Source: Microbacterium aurugineum
GTDB taxonomy: Bacteria > Actinomycetota > Actinomycetes > Actinomycetales > Microbacteriaceae
Assembly: GCF_023101205.1 (NCBI RefSeq)
Contig: NZ_CP078078.1
Coordinates: forward strand, 930,001-994,000
Reading direction: 5' to 3'
Length of the DNA stretch: 64,000 nt
In this document: positions 8,701-17,249 of the stretch, piece after piece
Numbering within the stretch: position 1 is the stretch's first letter
Layout: each line of letters starts with the position of its first letter
The notes under the pieces: generated by a model
Told to the model about the DNA's origin: nothing
What the model saw: only the letters and a program-made list of their open reading frames with translations
The model's database searches: none
Made by a program: the position numbers and the translations under genes

Positions 8701-9594
8701 TCAGGACACCCACGCGAGGATGAGGATCATCGTCGCGAGGAAACCGGCGAAATAGTTCAGCGCGATGAAGCGCCGCCAGGCCCGGTTCGTGGCTGCCGAG
8801 CCGGCGTCGTCGACGTTCCACCACGGTGCCGCGTTCACCACATAGGGCAGTGCGAGCACCGCGGCGAGCGGTCCCGGCCAGGGAGTCAGGAGCATCGCGG
8901 CTCCGGCGAGCACCCACAGCGACAGGGACAGTCGGACGGTCGCCCTCGCCCCGATCACGGTCGCGATCGAGGAGATCCCGGCTTCGCGGTCCGGTCCGAC
9001 GTCCTGGACGGCACCGAAGGCATGCGCTGCCATGCCCCACAGGAAGAACGCGACGAGAGTGAGCGTGGTGGCGGACGTGACGGATGCGCCGGCCAGCGCG
9101 AGCCCGACGATCGCCGGGCTGACGAAGTGCGTGCTCGACGTCATCGAATCGAGGAACGGCCGCTCCTTGAAGCGCAGCACCGGTGCGGAGTAGGCGATCA
9201 CCGCGAACACGCTCACGGCCAGCCAGAACCAGGACGCCGGGTTGCCGACGATCACGAGGTAGGCGAGGAACGGAATGTTCGTCCCTGCCGCTGCCCAGAG
9301 GGTGGCGCGATGGATGCGCGGTGCCAGGAGAGCGCCCTCGATCCCGCCCTTGCGCGGGTTCGCGAGGTCGGACGCGTAGTCGAAGACGTCGTTGATCCCG
9401 TACATCGCCAGGTTGTACGGGATGAGGAAGTACAGCGTGCCGACCAGCAGGGTCGCATCGAGCTCACGGGTGGTGAGCAGGTACGCGGCTGCGAAAGGGA
9501 ACGCGGTGTTGATCCAGCTGATGGGTCGCGACGACAGCAGGATCTGCGCGAGATCCCGTCCGAGCGTGCGGGATGGTGTGGCGCCGGCGCTCAT
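8701..9594 (-). CDS. crtEb: lycopene elongase / prenyltransferase (UbiA family)
   Basis: 297-aa UbiA-type membrane prenyltransferase that adds C5 units to lycopene, giving C45 then C50 (flavuxanthin). Aspartate motifs are present: 'NDVFDYASDLANPRKGG' (about residue 70-86) and 'DVGPDREAGISSIATVIGA' (about residue 195). Eight or so hydrophobic helices span the protein. 'SRPISWINTAFPFAAAYLL' at the N-terminus is typical of the CrtEb/LbtBC group. Its start overlaps the end of crtYf by 4 bp, showing translational coupling. Confidence 0.92.
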   Translation of the reverse strand: MSAGATPSRTLGRDLAQILLSSRPISWINTAFPFAAAYLLTTRELDATLLVGTLYFLIPYNLAMYGINDVFDYASDLANPRKGGIEGALLAPRIHRATLWAAAGTNIPFLAYLVIVGNPASWFWLAVSVFAVIAYSAPVLRFKERPFLDSMTSSTHFVSPAIVGLALAGASVTSATTLTLVAFFLWGMAAHAFGAVQDVGPDREAGISSIATVIGARATVRLSLSLWVLAGAAMLLTPWPGPLAAVLALPYVVNAAPWWNVDDAGSAATNRAWRRFIALNYFAGFLATMILILAWVS

Positions 9595-9932
9595 CCGTGC
9601 TCCTCGTCGGTGTTGCGGTCCTCGCGTGCCCGCCGTCGCGCGCGCAGTTCGGCCCACACGGCGGGAAGGAGCAGGGCACCGGCCAGCGGGTAGGCGAAGT
9701 CCTCGACGGGGGCCAGCCCGATGTGGACGCCGAGCAGCGGACCTTGCGCGTAGTGGAACAATCCGCTCGCGATCATCACGGTGTCGAACACGGCGGTGAG
9801 GACGAAGAGCACCAGCACGGTGAGCAGCACAGCGGCAGGGAGCGGTCCGCGGCGTCGGCGGAGAAGCGGCAGGATGACACCGACCACGACGGCGACGAGC
9901 AGGAAGCAGGCGGCGAGTTGGATGTAGCTCAT
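9591..9932 (-). CDS. crtYf: C50 carotenoid cyclase subunit CrtYf
   Basis: 113-aa membrane protein of the heterodimeric lycopene-cyclase-domain family. Three hydrophobic helices and the conserved 'LAPVEDFAYPLAGALLLPA' motif (E/D essential in relatives) are visible. Together with CrtYe it cyclises flavuxanthin to the dicyclic C50 product (epsilon rings, decaprenoxanthin, in C. glutamicum; gamma rings, sarcinaxanthin, in M. luteus). Sequence alone does not decide the ring type. Overlaps crtYe by 4 bp and crtEb by 4 bp. Confidence 0.9.
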   Translation of the reverse strand: MSYIQLAACFLLVAVVVGVILPLLRRRRGPLPAAVLLTVLVLFVLTAVFDTVMIASGLFHYAQGPLLGVHIGLAPVEDFAYPLAGALLLPAVWAELRARRRAREDRNTDEEHG

Positions 9933-10276
9933 GACGCACCCGCCCCTGCACGACGGTTTTCACGCCAGCGCGTGATCAGGCGTTCGGCCCCGGTGTAGAT
10001 CACCATCGTGCACACCACGAGGAACAGCAGGAACACGGGTTCTTCGATCGGCAGTTCCGGTGCGAGCACGATCCCGGTCGCGATCGCGCCGTCACCGCGG
10101 AAGAAGATCCCGTTGGCGATGCCCGCCACATCCCACAGGAGGAAGAAGACGAGCCCGACGACCGTCACGACCGTCGCCGACACGGCATCGCGCCAGAAGA
10201 AGAGGCGGAACCGCCAATCCAGCAGCAGCATGCAGCCCAGCGACAGGAGAAGGGCCGCCAGGTACACCATGCCCAT
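9929..10276 (-). CDS. crtYe: C50 carotenoid cyclase subunit CrtYe
   Basis: 115-aa partner of CrtYf: three transmembrane helices, 'LDWRFRLFFWRDA' after the first, and the conserved 'ELPIEEPVFLLFLV' motif before the third. Both half-size subunits are needed for cyclisation in characterised systems. It shares one base with the crtI stop codon at 10276 and overlaps crtYf by 4 bp. Confidence 0.9.
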   Translation of the reverse strand: MGMVYLAALLLSLGCMLLLDWRFRLFFWRDAVSATVVTVVGLVFFLLWDVAGIANGIFFRGDGAIATGIVLAPELPIEEPVFLLFLVVCTMVIYTGAERLITRWRENRRAGAGAS

Positions 10277-11865
10277 CAGGACGCCTCCGTCCCGACAGTG
10301 GTGGGCACGGGAACGGGGAGCGGGCCGGGGGAGTGATCACCGCGGATGCGCTTGAGGACGATCTCCGCACTGATGAGGCACATCGGGACGCCGACACCCG
10401 GCGCGGTGGTGGCCCCGGCGTAGAACAGGCCCTGCACACGCCGGGAGGCGTTCTGCGCGCGGAACATCGCACTCTGGGACAGGATGTGCGCCGGTCCCAG
10501 CATTCCTCCGCGCCAGGAGTGGTAGTCGTCCTGGAAGTCCGCGGGGCCGATCGTCTCGCGCACCACGATGCGTTCGCGCAGGTCCGGGATCCCGGCCCAG
10601 GTGGCGATCTGATCGATCGCGGCATCCGCCGCGCTCTCGACCGCGGTTGATCCCGTCCCGTCGGGTCCGCCGTGTCCGAGTTCGACGTCTGCCGGGACCG
10701 GGATCAGGACGAACAGGTTCTCATGGCCCTCCGGAGCGACATCGGGATCCGACGCGCTCGGTCGGCACACGTAGGTCGACGCCGGATCGGGAACGGTCGG
10801 GGTCGCTCCGAAGATCGCGTCGAAGTTGGCGTCCCAGTCATCGGTGAAGAACAGGGAATGATGCGGAAGCTCAGGCAACGAGCCCCGCACTCCCAGCATC
10901 ACGAGCACTCCGCCGGGCCCGCTGGTACGCCGCGACCACCAGGACTCGGGGTAGGTCTGCAGGGAAGGCGGCAGCAGCACGGTCTCGGTGTGGTGCAGGT
11001 CCGCGGCCGAGACCACGATGTCGGCGTGCTCCACGTGTGCGACGCCCGCGTCGTCCGTCCAGCCGACCCCGGTCGTGTGCACGCCGTCGGGGCCGTCCTG
11101 CGTGTGGATGCCGGTGACATCGGCACCGGTCACGATCCGCGCGCCCGCCGCGCGAGCCAGCGCGTCGATCCGTTCGACGACGCGCCAGAAGCCGCCTTGG
11201 GGGTAGCGCACGCCCTGATCGAGGTCGAGTGCGCTCATGAGGTGGTACATCGCAGGAGCGGTGCGCGGGTCGGTGCCGAGGAAGACGGCGGGGTAGCCGA
11301 GGATCTGGCGCACGACCGGATGAAGGAATCGCTGCTCCGCGAACGACTGCAGTCGGGTGCCGAGGAGCGTGAACAGCCGGGGGAGCGCCCGCAGGACCTC
11401 CGGGGCGGCGAGAGTGCGCATGCGGGTGAACGGGTTGTACAGGAAGTACTTCTCCGCCATCGCCGCTGCGTCGCGTGCGGAGTCCAGATACGCGTCGAGG
11501 GCGGGACCGGAGCCCGGCTCCAGCTCGTCGAAGAGCTCGGTGACCGCGTCACGTCCCGCGGGGACGCTCACCGACCCCGAGGACCGAGGCGAACGGAACA
11601 CCCGATATCCCGGGTCGAGCGCGGTGAGGTCGAGCTGCTCCGACGTCGAGGTCCCCATCATCGCGAAGAAGTGATCGAACACCTCCGGCATCAGGTACCA
11701 CGAGGGCCCTGAGTCGAAGCGGAACCCGTCCCGCTCGATGGATCCTGCGCGCCCGCCGACACGGTCGTTCTTCTCGAGGACGACGACCTCGTGCCCGTCC
11801 TTCGCCAGGAGGCCGGCCGTCGCGAGGCCGGCGACGCCCGCACCGATCACCACCACGCGGCTCAT
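10276..11865 (-). CDS. crtI: phytoene desaturase
   Basis: 529-aa FAD enzyme converting phytoene to lycopene in four steps. N-terminal dinucleotide fold RVVVIGAGVAGLATAGLLA, then 'LEKNDRVGGRAGSIERDGF' and 'DSGPSWYLMPEVF'. The C-terminal CrtI signature is 'GLFYAGATTAPGVGVPMC' (about residue 485). Normal length for the family. The ATG at 11865 gives a 4-bp overlap with crtB; the longer frame upstream is only crtB antisense. Confidence 0.96.
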   Translation of the reverse strand: MSRVVVIGAGVAGLATAGLLAKDGHEVVVLEKNDRVGGRAGSIERDGFRFDSGPSWYLMPEVFDHFFAMMGTSTSEQLDLTALDPGYRVFRSPRSSGSVSVPAGRDAVTELFDELEPGSGPALDAYLDSARDAAAMAEKYFLYNPFTRMRTLAAPEVLRALPRLFTLLGTRLQSFAEQRFLHPVVRQILGYPAVFLGTDPRTAPAMYHLMSALDLDQGVRYPQGGFWRVVERIDALARAAGARIVTGADVTGIHTQDGPDGVHTTGVGWTDDAGVAHVEHADIVVSAADLHHTETVLLPPSLQTYPESWWSRRTSGPGGVLVMLGVRGSLPELPHHSLFFTDDWDANFDAIFGATPTVPDPASTYVCRPSASDPDVAPEGHENLFVLIPVPADVELGHGGPDGTGSTAVESAADAAIDQIATWAGIPDLRERIVVRETIGPADFQDDYHSWRGGMLGPAHILSQSAMFRAQNASRRVQGLFYAGATTAPGVGVPMCLISAEIVLKRIRGDHSPGPLPVPVPTTVGTEAS

Positions 11866-12770
11866 CGGTCCCGCTCCCACGTCGTCACCATCACGGCGCG
11901 ACCCGCGAGCACGGCCTTGATCGGATCCGGCACACGAACGCGTCGGCGGTACAGCACCTCCACGGGCGTCTTCGCCACGCGTCGGGTGAGCGCGGCGAAC
12001 AGGGAGAGGGCACTCCGCACCGCGGCGCGGGAATCCTTCGGGAGGAGGGGGATGGCGGCTTCGGCATCCGCCAGCTGCCGGAACACCGTCGCCACCCAGG
12101 CATCGCGGTCCGCATCCGTCAGCCGTGCGGACCCCCCGAGATACCCGCGGTGGAGCCGGTCCGTGTCGTCGGCGAGATCGCGGAGGAAGTTGACGTTCTG
12201 GAACGCGGCGCCCAGCTGGCGCGCACCGCGGCGGAGCGTGCGGAGCTCTTCGTCCGTCCGGTCCGCCCCCCGAAGGAAGACCTGGAGGCACATGAGTCCG
12301 ACCACCTCGGCGGAACCGTAGACGTAGTCGGCGTGGGCGTCGGCATCGTAGGCCGTGAAGTCGGCGTCGTCGGCGAGGTCGGCGCTCATCGAGGCGAAGA
12401 ACGGCCCGGTCAGGTCCTCGCCGATACCGCACTCCCGTGCCGTCCGCGCGAAGGCGTGCAGGATGAGGTCGCTGCTGTAGCCCGTCCGCATCGAGCGGTG
12501 CGTCTCTTCGATGTAGGAGGCGAGCGCCGCCGTCTGCGCAGTGCTGTCGAGTCCGGCCTCGGCGGCCACCCCGTCGACGATCTCATCGGCGATGCGCACC
12601 ATGGCGTAGATGTTGCGGACGTGCTGACGATGACGTCGGCCGAGAAGCCGGGTGGCGAGGCCGAACGAGGTCGAGTACGTGCGGATCACATCGGTCGTGG
12701 CGATCTCCGCCGTGCGGTTGAAGCGCCGCAGCGCGGTGTCGTCCGTACGATCAGCCGGTTCCGCGGTCAT
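11862..12770 (-). CDS. crtB: phytoene synthase
   Basis: 302-aa squalene/phytoene synthase joining two GGPP molecules head-to-head. 'YSTSFGLATRLL' near the N-terminus, first aspartate motif 'MVRIADEIVDG', second motif 'NFLRDLADDTDRL' (about residue 190), and 'YVYGSAEVVGLMCLQVF' between them are all standard. It starts 4 bp inside the end of crtE and ends 4 bp inside crtI. Confidence 0.95.
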   Translation of the reverse strand: MTAEPADRTDDTALRRFNRTAEIATTDVIRTYSTSFGLATRLLGRRHRQHVRNIYAMVRIADEIVDGVAAEAGLDSTAQTAALASYIEETHRSMRTGYSSDLILHAFARTARECGIGEDLTGPFFASMSADLADDADFTAYDADAHADYVYGSAEVVGLMCLQVFLRGADRTDEELRTLRRGARQLGAAFQNVNFLRDLADDTDRLHRGYLGGSARLTDADRDAWVATVFRQLADAEAAIPLLPKDSRAAVRSALSLFAALTRRVAKTPVEVLYRRRVRVPDPIKAVLAGRAVMVTTWERDR

Positions 12771-13849
12771 CGGCGGCGCCCTTCGACGCGGGACGCGTGA
12801 GCGCGGATCGTCTGGGCAGCCGCGGCGGGGAGCGTGCCGTCGGACTCCGCGGCGGCAAGCGCGGTGGACACCGCATCCAGATGCTCGTGGATGAGTCCGA
12901 GGACGAAGCTCTCGGCACCGCACGCGCGCAATCGATCGCGGGCTTCGGACCCCTCCGAGACGGTGAGTTCGGATCTGCCGAAGTGCACCTCGATGCTCTC
13001 CCAGTGCGCCGTCATGCGGGCGTAGGCGATGATCGCCGTCTCCTTACCCTCGCGCAGGTCGGAGTAGGCGTCCTTGCCGTGTTGTCCGGGGTCGCCGAAC
13101 ACGGAGAGCAGATCATCCTGCAACTGGTAGGCGAGGCCGAGATGCCGACCGATCTCGCTGAGCTGTTCCTCGGCGGCGGGGGATGAGCCCGCGAGCACGG
13201 CGGCGGCGCGCAGGGGGAGCACGAAGGAGTAAGTCGCCGTCTTGTAAGTGCTCGTCGCGAGGATGGTCCGCAGATCGGGCGCGATCACGCCGTCGCTCAG
13301 TGCGACGTCGGCATGTTCTCCGGCCACGGTCTCGAAGATCGTCTGCTCGAGCAGTGAGAGCAGGCGCTCACGGGCGTCGGCGGAGACATCGGCTCGCGCG
13401 AATCCCAGCACGGCCGAGGAGAGAAGCATGTCCCCGAGGAGGATCGCACTCGAGCGCGCCCAGTGCAGTGCGGGCTCGACGTGAGTATCGGCGTGGGCCG
13501 CGACCAGAGCGCCGATCAGGTTCGGACCGCGCCGCCGGGTCAGGTCGCCGTCGATGACGTCGTCGTGCAGGAGGAAGGCGAAGTGGAGGAGCTCGACGTG
13601 TGCGGCCACATCGATCGCGCACGCGGTCTCCCGCTCCGACAAGGGGGAGGGGGAGAGTGATTGCAGAAGGTCGATGAGGAGGCGAGGGCGGACGAGCTTT
13701 CCGCCGAGAGCGTGCTGCGCGGCGGCGCGCCAGAGTCCGACGAACTCCGCTCCGTATTTCTCGGCAGCCGCGCTGCGCTCCGAGAAGCGGTGGCGCAGAG
13801 CTTCTTCGATGCGCGTCCCGAGGTCCTCTTCCGTCACCGTGCCGCTCAT
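12767..13849 (-). CDS. crtE: geranylgeranyl diphosphate synthase
   Basis: 360-aa trans-isoprenyl diphosphate synthase making C20 GGPP from IPP and FPP/DMAPP. First Asp-rich motif 'LLHDDVIDGDLTRRRGPN' (about residue 95), second 'YQLQDDLLSVFGDPGQHGK' (about residue 240), with the final Asp replaced by Ser as is usual in actinobacterial GGPP synthases. 'GGKLVRPRLLIDLLQ' marks the substrate-binding start. It lies 3 bp after idi and supplies CrtB directly. Confidence 0.94.
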   Translation of the reverse strand: MSGTVTEEDLGTRIEEALRHRFSERSAAAEKYGAEFVGLWRAAAQHALGGKLVRPRLLIDLLQSLSPSPLSERETACAIDVAAHVELLHFAFLLHDDVIDGDLTRRRGPNLIGALVAAHADTHVEPALHWARSSAILLGDMLLSSAVLGFARADVSADARERLLSLLEQTIFETVAGEHADVALSDGVIAPDLRTILATSTYKTATYSFVLPLRAAAVLAGSSPAAEEQLSEIGRHLGLAYQLQDDLLSVFGDPGQHGKDAYSDLREGKETAIIAYARMTAHWESIEVHFGRSELTVSEGSEARDRLRACGAESFVLGLIHEHLDAVSTALAAAESDGTLPAAAAQTIRAHASRVEGRRR

Positions 13850-13852
13850 CGG

Positions 13853-14374
13853 TCAGACCTCGCCGAGTCGTCGAAGAATCGGAAGCTGCTCGACGAGCCA
13901 GGGGCTGAAGGCGAACGGGGTGTGCGTGATGCCCTCGACGAGAGCGGCCACGTCGACCCAGATCCACTCGGACACCTCGTCGGGGTTCGCCGAGGGCCGG
14001 CCGTCGATGAAGGCGACGTGCACGGGACAGATCTCGTTCTCGACGATCCCGCTCGCGTCCACGGCTCGGTAGCGGTAGTCGGGGAGGACGAGGCGCAGGT
14101 CGGTGAGATCGATCCCGAGCTCGTGGACACCGTGCCGCCGGACGGCATCGAGCATGTCCTCCTCGGGGCGGGGGTGACCGCAGAAGCTGTTCGTCCACAC
14201 ACCCGGCCAGGTCTTCTTCGCCAGTGCGCGACGAGTGAGCAAGAGGCGACCGTGCGTGTCGAGGACGTAGCAGGAGAACGCCAGATGCAGCGGGGTGTCG
14301 CGGGTGTGGACGTCCTGCTTCGGCAGCGTCCCCACGGCGGTCCCGTCTTCGGCAAGGAGGGTCACGTCATCCAT
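13853..14374 (-). CDS. idi: isopentenyl-diphosphate delta-isomerase (type I)
   Basis: 173-aa Nudix-fold enzyme interconverting IPP and DMAPP. The catalytic cysteine is in 'WTNSFCGHPRPEEDM' (about residue 66) and the catalytic glutamate in 'GIVENEICPVH'. The residues 'HLAFSCYVLDTHGRLLLTRRA' open the fold. First gene of the carotenoid operon; AAGGAG sits just before the ATG. The shared promoter region with the MarR gene carries the operator at 14409-14435. Confidence 0.95.
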   Translation of the reverse strand: MDDVTLLAEDGTAVGTLPKQDVHTRDTPLHLAFSCYVLDTHGRLLLTRRALAKKTWPGVWTNSFCGHPRPEEDMLDAVRRHGVHELGIDLTDLRLVLPDYRYRAVDASGIVENEICPVHVAFIDGRPSANPDEVSEWIWVDVAALVEGITHTPFAFSPWLVEQLPILRRLGEV

Positions 14375-14408
14375 GGCATCTCCTTGATTCCGAGGCGTCC
14401 GGCGTTTC

Positions 14409-14435
14409 GCTAACTTGGTAAGTAGTCAACTTAGC
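14409..14435. promoter_or_regulatory. palindromic operator between idi and the MarR gene
   Basis: GCTAACTTG-N9-CAACTTAGC: 9-bp arms with one mismatch in the only AT-rich stretch of the divergent promoter region. The right half overlaps a -35-like TTAGCA (14431-14436) for the MarR gene. On the minus strand a TTGACT element for idi also lies within it. A MarR dimer bound here could repress both directions, as CrtR does in C. glutamicum. Confidence 0.6.
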
Positions 14436-14452
14436 ATGAAACTGTTGGTGTG

Positions 14453-14458
14453 TAACAT
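14453..14458 (+). promoter_or_regulatory. -10 box of the MarR gene
   Basis: TAACAT with 6 nt to the ATG at 14465, implying a leaderless transcript. The candidate -35 TTAGCA lies 16 bp upstream inside the operator. Confidence 0.55.
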
Positions 14459-14464
14459 GATCGC

Positions 14465-15115
14465 ATGGACACGGAGCCCGGCACCACCCCGCAGGAGAGT
14501 GCGGAGGAAGTGTTGTCGAACGGTGACCCCAGTGAGAGTGGGCACGAGAAGACTCCCGACGGACTGACGCATTCGGCGATCTACGACGTCGACGCCAGTG
14601 ATCCGCGCAGCACGCTCGTGGACCGGCAGGGTGTGCCACCCGAGGAGCTGCGACAGATCGCCCGGCTCATGGAGTCGCTCGCGAATCTGCGAGAGGCGGA
14701 GCAGAAGCTCTCACAGGCGTCCCGGCGCTACATGCGGCTCAACGAGACCGACATGCGTGCGCTGCACTACTTGATCGTGTGCGCGAACCGGCAGCTGGTC
14801 GCGACCCCCGGGGGCATCGCGCACCACCTCGGCGTCTCCACGGCGGCGACGACGAAGCTCCTCGACCGGTTGGAGAAGGGCGGGCACATCACGCGGGCGC
14901 CGCACCCCACCGACCGACGGGCGCTTCATATCGCCATCACGCCGGAGACGCGATTGGCTGCGATGGAGACGGTCGGCCGTCAGCAGGCCAAGCGCTTCTA
15001 TTCCGCGGCGCGCCTCAGCCCTGCGGAACGGGAAGTCGTCATCCGATTCCTCGCGGACATGACTGAGGAGATCACTTTGCGGGATGAGCCGTGGTTGAAG
15101 GAGACGGCCGAATAG
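14465..15115 (+). CDS. MarR-family regulator, probable carotenoid repressor (CrtR-like)
   Basis: 216-aa winged-helix regulator. A disordered N-terminal stretch of about 60 residues precedes the MarR domain. Recognition helix 'GGIAHHLGVSTAATTKLLDRLEKGGHI' and wing 'RAPHPTDRRALHIAIT' are clear. Divergent from the carotenoid operon with a palindrome between them, exactly the arrangement of C. glutamicum CrtR, where GGPP relieves repression. The ligand here is inferred only from that parallel. Confidence 0.85.
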   Translation: MDTEPGTTPQESAEEVLSNGDPSESGHEKTPDGLTHSAIYDVDASDPRSTLVDRQGVPPEELRQIARLMESLANLREAEQKLSQASRRYMRLNETDMRALHYLIVCANRQLVATPGGIAHHLGVSTAATTKLLDRLEKGGHITRAPHPTDRRALHIAITPETRLAAMETVGRQQAKRFYSAARLSPAEREVVIRFLADMTEEITLRDEPWLKETAE

Positions 15116-15145
15116 TCTTCCCCGAAGGGATGACTCGGTGCGAGA

Positions 15146-15490
15146 TCAGTGTGCGGCGTTGTACGCGTCGACGATAGGCGCGGGAATTCGTCCGCGCTCG
15201 GAGAGGGTGTGGCCGTTCTCCTTGGCCCAGGCGCGGATCGCCGCGACCTCCGGATTACGGGCAGGGCGCTTGCGCGAAGGCGACGTGCGGGTCGCGGCGG
15301 AAGAACCGGCGCGGCGTCCGGCGGAGATGTACGGCTCGAGAGCCGCGCGCAACTCCTCGGCGTGGGACGAATTCAGATCGATCTCGTAGGAGGTGCCATT
15401 CAACGAGAAGTGGACGGTCTCGCCTTCACCTACTTCGAGGACACTGCCGTCGATGTCGTCTACCAGCTGATGCACAATTCTTCTCGCCAT
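15146..15490 (-). CDS. lsr2: Lsr2-family nucleoid protein
   Basis: 114-aa actinobacterial xenogeneic silencer/nucleoid bridging protein. The N-terminal dimer domain is '[16 protein letters not shown]...[24 protein letters not shown]'. A linker rich in Ser, Arg and Ala follows, then the DNA-binding domain '[19 protein letters not shown]' with the minor-groove RGR motif. Known family role: binding AT-rich foreign DNA. The accessory island 10 kb away is a natural target, but that link is only inferred. Confidence 0.95.
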   Translation of the reverse strand: MARRIVHQLVDDIDGSVLEVGEGETVHFSLNGTSYEIDLNSSHAEELRAALEPYISAGRRAGSSAATRTSPSRKRPARNPEVAAIRAWAKENGHTLSERGRIPAPIVDAYNAAH

Positions 15491-15497
15491 GAATGCG

Positions 15498-15526
15498 AAT
15501 ATATGTCATCCGGCGAAACCGAGCAA
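15498..15526 (-). promoter_or_regulatory. lsr2 promoter
   Basis: On the minus strand TTGCTC (-35) and TATATT (-10) are separated by exactly 17 bp, with 7 nt from the -10 to the ATG at 15490. This suggests a leaderless and probably strong promoter in an AT-rich stretch. Confidence 0.6.
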
Positions 15527-15565
15527 CCGGACAATAGCGAATTGACATTCATGCGGTGAATATGT

Positions 15566-16423
15566 TCACGGGAGGAGACCTGCACGCCGTGCGCGCGTGA
15601 CGGCGGCATGTCGCGTGGAGGCGTCGAGTTTGGACATCGCCGTGCCGAGATACGCCTTGATGGTGCCCTCGCGCAGACCCAGTTGCGTCGCGATCTCCGC
15701 GTTGGTCGCACCCATCGCGGCGCAGGCGAGCACGTCGGTCTCCCGTGGAGAGAGGCGAACGGTGGGGATCGGACTGGTCGAGACGGTCGGATCGTCGCCT
15801 GCGAGGGTGACGAGGCGCTGCTCGACCCGCGCGATGCGCGCACGGAGTTCGGCGTCATCGAGGGAAGCCGCGATGCTGCGCAATTCGGCGAAGCTCTCCC
15901 GGAGTTCCTCACGCTGTGGCGGGGCTACGGCATCGCCCCCGCCGGTGTTCGCCTGGATCCGCCGCTGGACCTCGTCACGGATGCGCAGCTCGTCGGCCAC
16001 CGACTGCGCCACTTGCATGGCAGGTGCGGTGGTCACGCCGCCGACCTGTTCCTCATCCCACCCGCCGGCATAGAGGACGCCGCGGGGGCGTCCCTGCACG
16101 ATGATCGGCAGGGCGAGGAGCGTGCGCAGGCCCTCACCGAGGACGAACACGTCGTAGTCATGCGTGATCTGCTGGGACGAGCCGTAGTCGCTCGTCATCC
16201 GCGGGCGCAACTCCATCATCGCTCGTCCGCCCAGTCCGCGCTCCGGGCGGACGCGCAGTCCGTCCAGCGAGCGGGTGCGTGCGCCGACGATGCTGGTGAC
16301 GCTCACGACGCCCTCTTCGATGAGACCGCCGAAAGCGACGGGGAAACGAGTTCGTCTGGCGAGTTCGCGCACGGCATTGGCGACGAGTTCGGTCTCGGAT
16401 TCGAGGGTGGCGGGAGCGCTCAC
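15566..16423 (-). CDS. GAF-domain LuxR-type transcriptional regulator
   Basis: 285-aa regulator. Residues 10-150 resemble a GAF sensory domain ('FPVAFGGLIEEGVVSV', 'LLALPIIVQGRPRGVLYAGG'). A helical linker follows, then the C-terminal LuxR helix-turn-helix 'LSPRETDVLACAAMGATNAEI' and 'EGTIKAYLGTAMSKLDA'. Proteins of this layout in Actinobacteria often sit next to catabolic genes; no obvious target is adjacent here. GTG start. Confidence 0.8.
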   Translation of the reverse strand: MSAPATLESETELVANAVRELARRTRFPVAFGGLIEEGVVSVTSIVGARTRSLDGLRVRPERGLGGRAMMELRPRMTSDYGSSQQITHDYDVFVLGEGLRTLLALPIIVQGRPRGVLYAGGWDEEQVGGVTTAPAMQVAQSVADELRIRDEVQRRIQANTGGGDAVAPPQREELRESFAELRSIAASLDDAELRARIARVEQRLVTLAGDDPTVSTSPIPTVRLSPRETDVLACAAMGATNAEIATQLGLREGTIKAYLGTAMSKLDASTRHAAVTRARRAGLLP

Positions 16424-16505
16424 GATTACCTGCTTCCGGGTGACGACTGCGTGCCCCGTTTCGTAGCGTCGACTTTATCACCCGGCCTTCTTCTCTCTTG
16501 GCGTC

Positions 16506-16544
16506 AGACGTGGACCCGGCGGCCTACTCGCCGGGTCCACGTCT
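16506..16544 (-). terminator. long perfect hairpin after the alkyltransferase-like gene
   Basis: 16-bp perfect stem (arms 16506-16521 and 16529-16544) with a 7-nt loop, ending 14 bp from the stop codon of the minus-strand alkyltransferase homologue. Read on the minus strand it is followed by a purine-rich stretch rather than a U-tract. Confidence 0.65.
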
Positions 16545-16558
16545 CGCGCCACGCCGGG

Positions 16559-17071
16559 TCAGCCGGCTTCGAGGTCGAGCAGGAACCGCTTGCGTTCGGG
16601 GTGTGCGCCGTAATGCCCAGGGCTTCCATCCGAGCGCACCACCCGGTGCACGGGAACGATGATCGAGAACGGTGTGAGCCGACACGCGGTGCCGACGGCG
16701 CGAGCGGCGCCGGGGTGTTCTGCCATCACGGCGACGTCGCCGTAGCTCATCGTCTCTCCCCAGGCGATGCCGCTGATGGTCTGCAGCGCGGTGCGCGCGA
16801 AACCGTCGGTCAGGCGCCAATCGAGCCGGAGGTGCTCCTGGAAGGCGACCGGTGTGCCGTCGAAGTACTCGGCGAGCAGGTGCGCGAGCTCGTCGGCGGC
16901 GCCGGGGTCGGGTTCCGGGACGGCGTGCAGTTGGCGGGCGACCCCTTCGAGGAGCCAGGGGACGTGCGGGTCTTCGGACTCGGAGAGGTCGAATCGTACG
17001 ATGCCCTCGTCGGAGAACACCGCGAGGGCGTCGCCGAACGGAGTCGGAGCGAAGTCGTAGCGGAAGGTCAT
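16559..17071 (-). CDS. O6-alkylguanine-DNA alkyltransferase homologue lacking the catalytic cysteine
   Basis: 170-aa protein with the full MGMT/Ogt architecture: an N-terminal ribonuclease-H-like half and a C-terminal DNA-binding half with 'GIAWGETMSYGDVA' and the arginine-finger helix 'GAARAVGTACR'. The active-site PCHR is replaced by PVHR ('FSIIVPVHRVVRSDG', about residue 135-149), read directly from codons CCC GTG CAC CGG. It therefore cannot perform suicide methyl transfer. It may act like alkyltransferase-like (ATL) proteins, which carry Trp or Ala at that position and flag damage for excision repair. Confidence 0.82.
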   Translation of the reverse strand: MTFRYDFAPTPFGDALAVFSDEGIVRFDLSESEDPHVPWLLEGVARQLHAVPEPDPGAADELAHLLAEYFDGTPVAFQEHLRLDWRLTDGFARTALQTISGIAWGETMSYGDVAVMAEHPGAARAVGTACRLTPFSIIVPVHRVVRSDGSPGHYGAHPERKRFLLDLEAG

Positions 17072-17249
17072 GGCACCATCCTGACCGGCGACAGTGGTCG
17101 CGGACCATCCTCCGCCCGGCTCAGGTGGATAAGACGAAACCGTGGAGCGCGGGGCAGGAGGAGTGCGGGTCGCCCGTCTCCGGCGGAAATTCGGCGGAAA
17201 CCCGCCTGGGATACTCTCGCTCTCCGCGTGTCGCGCCTAGGGTGTCAAT

